A stretch of 64,000 nt of DNA from Pengzhenrongella sicca (lineage in GTDB: Bacteria; Actinomycetota; Actinomycetes; Actinomycetales; Cellulomonadaceae). The notes beneath the pieces are model-generated. The model saw nothing but the letters and a program-made list of their open reading frames with translations, searched no databases and was not told where the DNA came from. The DNA lies in NCBI RefSeq assembly GCF_017569225.1, contig NZ_CP071868.1, forward strand, positions 2,232,001-2,296,000, given 5' to 3'. The translations under genes and the position numbers were made by a program. Each line of letters begins with the position of its first letter. The first letter of the stretch is position 1. Of the stretch, positions 61,213 to 64,000 are shown piece by piece.

Positions 61213-62868
61213 GTGAGCTCCACCCTGTACCGCCACGGCGTGATCCACTCCCCGACCGACCCGTTCGCCGAGGCGGTGCTGGTGAGCGACGGCGTCGTCG
61301 CCTGGCTCGGCGCTGACGACACCGCCGCGGGCCTGGCGGCTGCCGCCGACGACGTCGTCGACCTCGACGGCGCGCTCGTCGCGCCCGCGTTCGTCGACGC
61401 GCACGCCCACCTGCTCGAGACCGGCTTCGCGCTCGACGGGCTCGACCTGTCGGTCGCCGCCGGGGTGCGCTCGCTCGCCGACGCCCTCGCTGCGCTCGCC
61501 CGGGCCGCCGACGACGCCCGCCGCGCCGGCGCGGACGGCCCCCTCCTCGGGCACGGCTGGGACGAGAACGACTGGCCCGAGGGCCGGGCACCCACGCGCG
61601 CCGAGCTCGATGCGGCGGCCGGCGGCGCCCCGGTCTACCTGGCGCGCGTCGACGTGCACTCCGCCGTCGTGTCGTCGTCCTTTGCCGCCGTCGCGGGCCT
61701 CGCCGGCCTGCCCGGGTGGGACGACGGCACCGTCCGGTTCGAGGCCCACCACGCCGCACGCGAGGCGGCCCGCGAGGTCGACCCCGCGCGCCGCGAGGAC
61801 CTCTACCGCCGCGCGCTCGGCGCGGCCGCCGCCCAGGGGATCGCGTCGGTGCACGAGCACGGCGCCCCCTACATCGACACCCGGGTGGGCCTGGCCGCGC
61901 TGCTCAGCCTGACCGCGCAGGCGAGCGGCGGTCTCCCGCACCTGGTCGGGTACCGCGGCGAGCTCTGCGAGACGACGGACGACGCGCGGGCGATCCTGGC
62001 CGCGATCCCGGGCCTCACCGGCATCGGGGGAGACCTCAACGTCGACGGCTCGCTCGGCTCCCACACCGCGGCCCTGCGCACGCCCTACCGGGACCGGCCG
62101 ACGGGACCGACGGGCGCGGCGGGGTCCGGGTCGCTGTACCTGAGCGCGGAGCAGATCTGCAACCACCTCGCGGCGGTGACCCGCGCCGGGGTGCAGGCCG
62201 GCTTCCACATCATCGGTGACCGCGCGATGGACGAGTTCCTCATCGGCCTGCGCGCGGCGAGCGACGTCGAGGGGCTCGCCGCGATCCGCCGCGCCGGCCA
62301 CCGCGTCGAGCATGCCGAGCTGGTGGACGCCCCCACGCTCGCGGCGCTCGTCCTGCTCGGGATCCGGCTCAGCGTGCAACCCGCGTTCGACGCCGCGTGG
62401 GGCGGGCCCGACGGGATGTACGCCGCGCGCCTCGGCGCGAGCCGCGCGGCCGCACTCAACCCGCTCGCCGACCTCGTCGCGGCGGGCGTGCCGATGGCGT
62501 TCGGCTCCGACTCGCCCGTCACGCCCTTCGACCCCTGGGCGGCCGTGAGCGCCGCCGTGACCCACCACGAGCCCGACCAGCGCATCTCGGCCCGCGCGGC
62601 GTTCCGCGCGCACACGCGCGGCGGCTGGCGGCTCGCCGGCCTCGACCACACGGGCGCCGGCGAGATCCGGGTCGGCGCCCCGGCGCACCTCGCGCTCTGG
62701 CGCGCCGAGCACCTCGTCGTCCAGGCGGCCGACGGGCGGGTCTCGTCGTGGAGCACCGACGCCCGCGCAGGCAGCCCGCTGCTGCCCGAGGTGGGCCCCG
62801 ACGCGGCCCCGCCGGTCTGCCTGCGCACGGTGCGCGCCGGCGTCGTCATCCACGACGCGTTGGGCTGA
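61213..62868 (+). CDS. YtcJ-like amidohydrolase (Amidohydro_3)
   Basis: A 551-residue metal-dependent hydrolase. The N-terminal composite domain leads to VAPAFVDAHAHLLETG (HxH metal motif). The barrel holds HGWDENDWPEG, a central HIIGDRAMDEFL, GHRVEHAELVDA and the late metal Asp in AFGSDSPVTPFDPW. The tail rebuilds the beta-sandwich (GAPAHLALWRAEHLVV). YtcJ relatives act on N-acyl or exoenzyme-type amides; the substrate is unknown. It is separated from helY by 46 nt with its own promoter. Confidence 0.9.
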   Translation: MSSTLYRHGVIHSPTDPFAEAVLVSDGVVAWLGADDTAAGLAAAADDVVDLDGALVAPAFVDAHAHLLETGFALDGLDLSVAAGVRSLADALAALARAADDARRAGADGPLLGHGWDENDWPEGRAPTRAELDAAAGGAPVYLARVDVHSAVVSSSFAAVAGLAGLPGWDDGTVRFEAHHAAREAAREVDPARREDLYRRALGAAAAQGIASVHEHGAPYIDTRVGLAALLSLTAQASGGLPHLVGYRGELCETTDDARAILAAIPGLTGIGGDLNVDGSLGSHTAALRTPYRDRPTGPTGAAGSGSLYLSAEQICNHLAAVTRAGVQAGFHIIGDRAMDEFLIGLRAASDVEGLAAIRRAGHRVEHAELVDAPTLAALVLLGIRLSVQPAFDAAWGGPDGMYAARLGASRAAALNPLADLVAAGVPMAFGSDSPVTPFDPWAAVSAAVTHHEPDQRISARAAFRAHTRGGWRLAGLDHTGAGEIRVGAPAHLALWRAEHLVVQAADGRVSSWSTDARAGSPLLPEVGPDAAPPVCLRTVRAGVVIHDALG

Positions 62869-63013
62869 CGCGCCCTGCGGGCGACGCGCCGGCGGCCGCC
62901 GCGGGCGACACGCGGCGACACACCCTTGCGACACGCCGCGAACGACATGCCGATCGTGCGCGGGCCCGCCCGGCTGACCTGGACGGACGTCACTGAACTG
63001 GGGGAACGTCGCC

Positions 63014-63041
63014 TTGACACCCCTGCTGTACCCGGTAGGTT
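63014..63041 (+). promoter_or_regulatory. near-consensus sigma-70-type promoter
   Basis: TTGACA (63014-63019), a 16-nt spacer and TAGGTT (63036-63041) make the best -35/-10 pair seen in the window. The predicted transcript start is near 63048. Confidence 0.7.
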
Positions 63042-63047
63042 CACCTT

Positions 63048-63300
63048 CTGTTCCGCCTTTACCGGCGCACAACACGTCCCGTCTCCCAGGCTTCGCCCGG
63101 GAACGAGGCGGGCACCGGCTGGACCCGCGTGTTCAACAGAGAACGGGCACGACCCCTTGCAGGGACGGCGCCTGGTACGAAGGACACGCGGGTCGGTCGG
63201 GCGGTGCGACGGTGGCTCGGGACCGCCTCCGACAGCGTCGTCGCAGGCCCCCGTTCGCTACCCACCTACCTCACCCGCCCCGGTCCGGGCGTCGGGGCTC
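63048..63300 (+). ncRNA. candidate small RNA or long leader upstream of lnt
   Basis: Between the strong promoter and the hairpin at 63277-63298 lie about 250 nt without a convincing reading frame. lnt seems to have its own promoter beyond the hairpin. Either a stand-alone RNA or a long attenuated leader would explain this. No known RNA family was recognised. Confidence 0.4.
63277..63298 (+). terminator. GCCCCG/CGGGGC hairpin before lnt
   Basis: A 6-bp perfect stem around a 10-nt GC-rich loop, 23 nt upstream of the lnt -10 box. Confidence 0.45.
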
Positions 63301-63320
63301 TGACCGCCCCGTGCCTGTCG

Positions 63321-63326
63321 TACCCT
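63321..63326 (+). promoter_or_regulatory. leaderless-type -10 box TACCCT of lnt
   Basis: TACCCT ends 6 nt before GTG 63333. Confidence 0.5.
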
Positions 63327-63332
63327 TCTCGC

Positions 63333-64000
63333 GTGCCCCAGCCCGAGCCGAACCGTTGGTGGGCCCTCGGGCTCGCCGCCGCCGGCGGGCTGCTGACCAA
63401 CGCCGCCTTCCCCGACCAGGGCTGGTGGGGCGCCGGCTTCGTCGGCATGGCCCTGCTGTTCCTCGCGCTGCGACGCGACAGCGCCCGCTGGAACGCCCTC
63501 GTCGGCTTCGTGTGGGGGCTCGCCTTCTTTGCCCCGCACATCGAGTGGGCCGACTACGTGGTCGGCCGGGTGCCGTGGGCGGCGCTCACGGTGTTCGAGG
63601 CCCTGTACATCGCGCTCTTCGGCGTGGCCTGGACCTGGGCGCGGCGCGGGCAGGCGATCTGGCGCGGCCCGTGGTTGCAGGCGTCGGCGTTCGTGCTGCT
63701 GTGGGTCGCGATCGAGGAGCTGCGCTCGACGGCTCCGTTCGGGGGATTCCCGTGGGGCCGCCTCGCGTTCTCCCAGGCCGACTCGCCGCTCGCCCGACTC
63801 GCGTGGCTCGGCGGCGCGCCGCTCGTGTCGGCCGCGGTCGCGGCGATCGGGGTGCTCGGCGCGATCTGCCTCCTCGCCGCGCGCCGCCTGCGGATCAGCC
63901 GGACGTTCGCGACCGGCGCCGTCGCCGGCGCTGTGCTCCTCGCGGGCCTCGTGATCCCCCTGGACACCCAGGCGCAGGCCGGCGAGCTCCGGGTCGGCGC
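63333..64000 (+). CDS. lnt: apolipoprotein N-acyltransferase, N-terminal part (cut by window edge)
   Basis: The first 222 residues of a membrane protein. WWALGLAAAGGLLTNAAFPDQGWW starts the first helices; at least five hydrophobic segments follow, with the family block EELRSTAPFGGFPWGRLAFSQ near residue 130 (PFGGFPWG is diagnostic). The nitrilase-like catalytic domain lies beyond the window. Lnt adds the third acyl chain to lipoproteins at the outer face of the cell membrane. GTG 63333 has a TACCCT box 6 nt upstream. Confidence 0.9.
   Translation, partial: MPQPEPNRWWALGLAAAGGLLTNAAFPDQGWWGAGFVGMALLFLALRRDSARWNALVGFVWGLAFFAPHIEWADYVVGRVPWAALTVFEALYIALFGVAWTWARRGQAIWRGPWLQASAFVLLWVAIEELRSTAPFGGFPWGRLAFSQADSPLARLAWLGGAPLVSAAVAAIGVLGAICLLAARRLRISRTFATGAVAGAVLLAGLVIPLDTQAQAGELRVG

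Larger units (their letters stand above)
62869..63332. other. 464-nt gene-free region with promoter and hairpin before lnt
   Basis: No credible protein is seen. 62869-63013 is GC-rich without clear signals. A near-consensus promoter at 63014-63041 and a hairpin at 63277-63298 delimit a possible noncoding transcript, described separately. A frame from GTG 63129 is open into lnt but lacks a Shine-Dalgarno and has Arg/Pro-rich content. Confidence 0.5.

Noticed and set aside
62926-63303. 125-codon frame across the orphan promoter before lnt
   Set aside because: It starts with TTG without a Shine-Dalgarno, covers the promoter itself and has no domain.
63129-63332. In-frame N-terminal extension of lnt by 68 codons
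   Set aside because: No Shine-Dalgarno, Arg/Pro-rich content, and it would run through a hairpin and the likely lnt promoter.

Overview
The window is a chromosomal segment of a very GC-rich actinobacterium. Gene content and order (mIHF, BldC, PafBC, tatA-tatC-helY, aroK-aroB-aroQ-efp-nusB-pyrR, rpoZ-coaBC-metK-priA-fmt-rsmB-rpe-rib), many GTG starts, ATGA/GTGA gene overlaps and many leaderless-type promoters point to Actinomycetia, most likely near Cellulomonas; the genus is an inference. I saw no tRNA, rRNA, CRISPR, insertion sequence or prophage.

Left part (about 1-17.4 kb), accessory: a nitrite/sulfite reductase cut by the window edge; small HTH and DUF4287/DUF5655 proteins; two paralogous berberine-bridge-type flavoproteins; a bldC-type regulator behind a GEMM-class cyclic-dinucleotide riboswitch, divergent from yqeY whose promoter carries a perfect GlxR/CRP palindrome; VOC and SnoaL-like proteins; a large LuxR-family ATPase regulator; a decayed lycopene cyclase; an EAL-PAS-PAS phosphodiesterase; moaA; a GAF-ANTAR antiterminator; and a membrane diguanylate cyclase.

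Middle part (17.4-52 kb), mostly core metabolism: aroK-aroB-aroQ; a DUF559/AbiEi-like gene bracketed by copies of a palindromic repeat; a SatD-like pair; efp-nusB; a GGDEF-EAL protein; the pyrR-pyrB-pyrC-(membrane protein)-carA-carB-pyrF operon with a PyrR-binding leader; mihF, gmk, rpoZ, coaBC, metK, priA, a HAD phosphatase, fmt, rsmB, rpe; an FMN-riboswitch operon ribD-ribE-ribBA-ribH-pnuX; hisE-hisG and a PH-domain protein.

Right part (52-64 kb): DUF3866 divergent from pafB-pafC, a one-helix protein, tatA-tatC, a lipid kinase, helY, a YtcJ-like amidohydrolase, then a gene-free stretch with the best sigma-70-like promoter of the window and a distal hairpin (candidate small RNA), and the start of lnt.

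The strongest observations are: (i) the GEMM-type riboswitch on a bldC homologue, in a window that also encodes three cyclic-di-GMP enzymes; (ii) a four-copy family of about 51-53 bp palindromes, each joined to a G/C-homopolymer-rich tract, two copies of which bracket a DUF559 endonuclease-like gene in inverted orientation; (iii) the orphan transcription unit before lnt; and (iv) the frequency of TANNNT boxes placed 6-8 nt before start codons.
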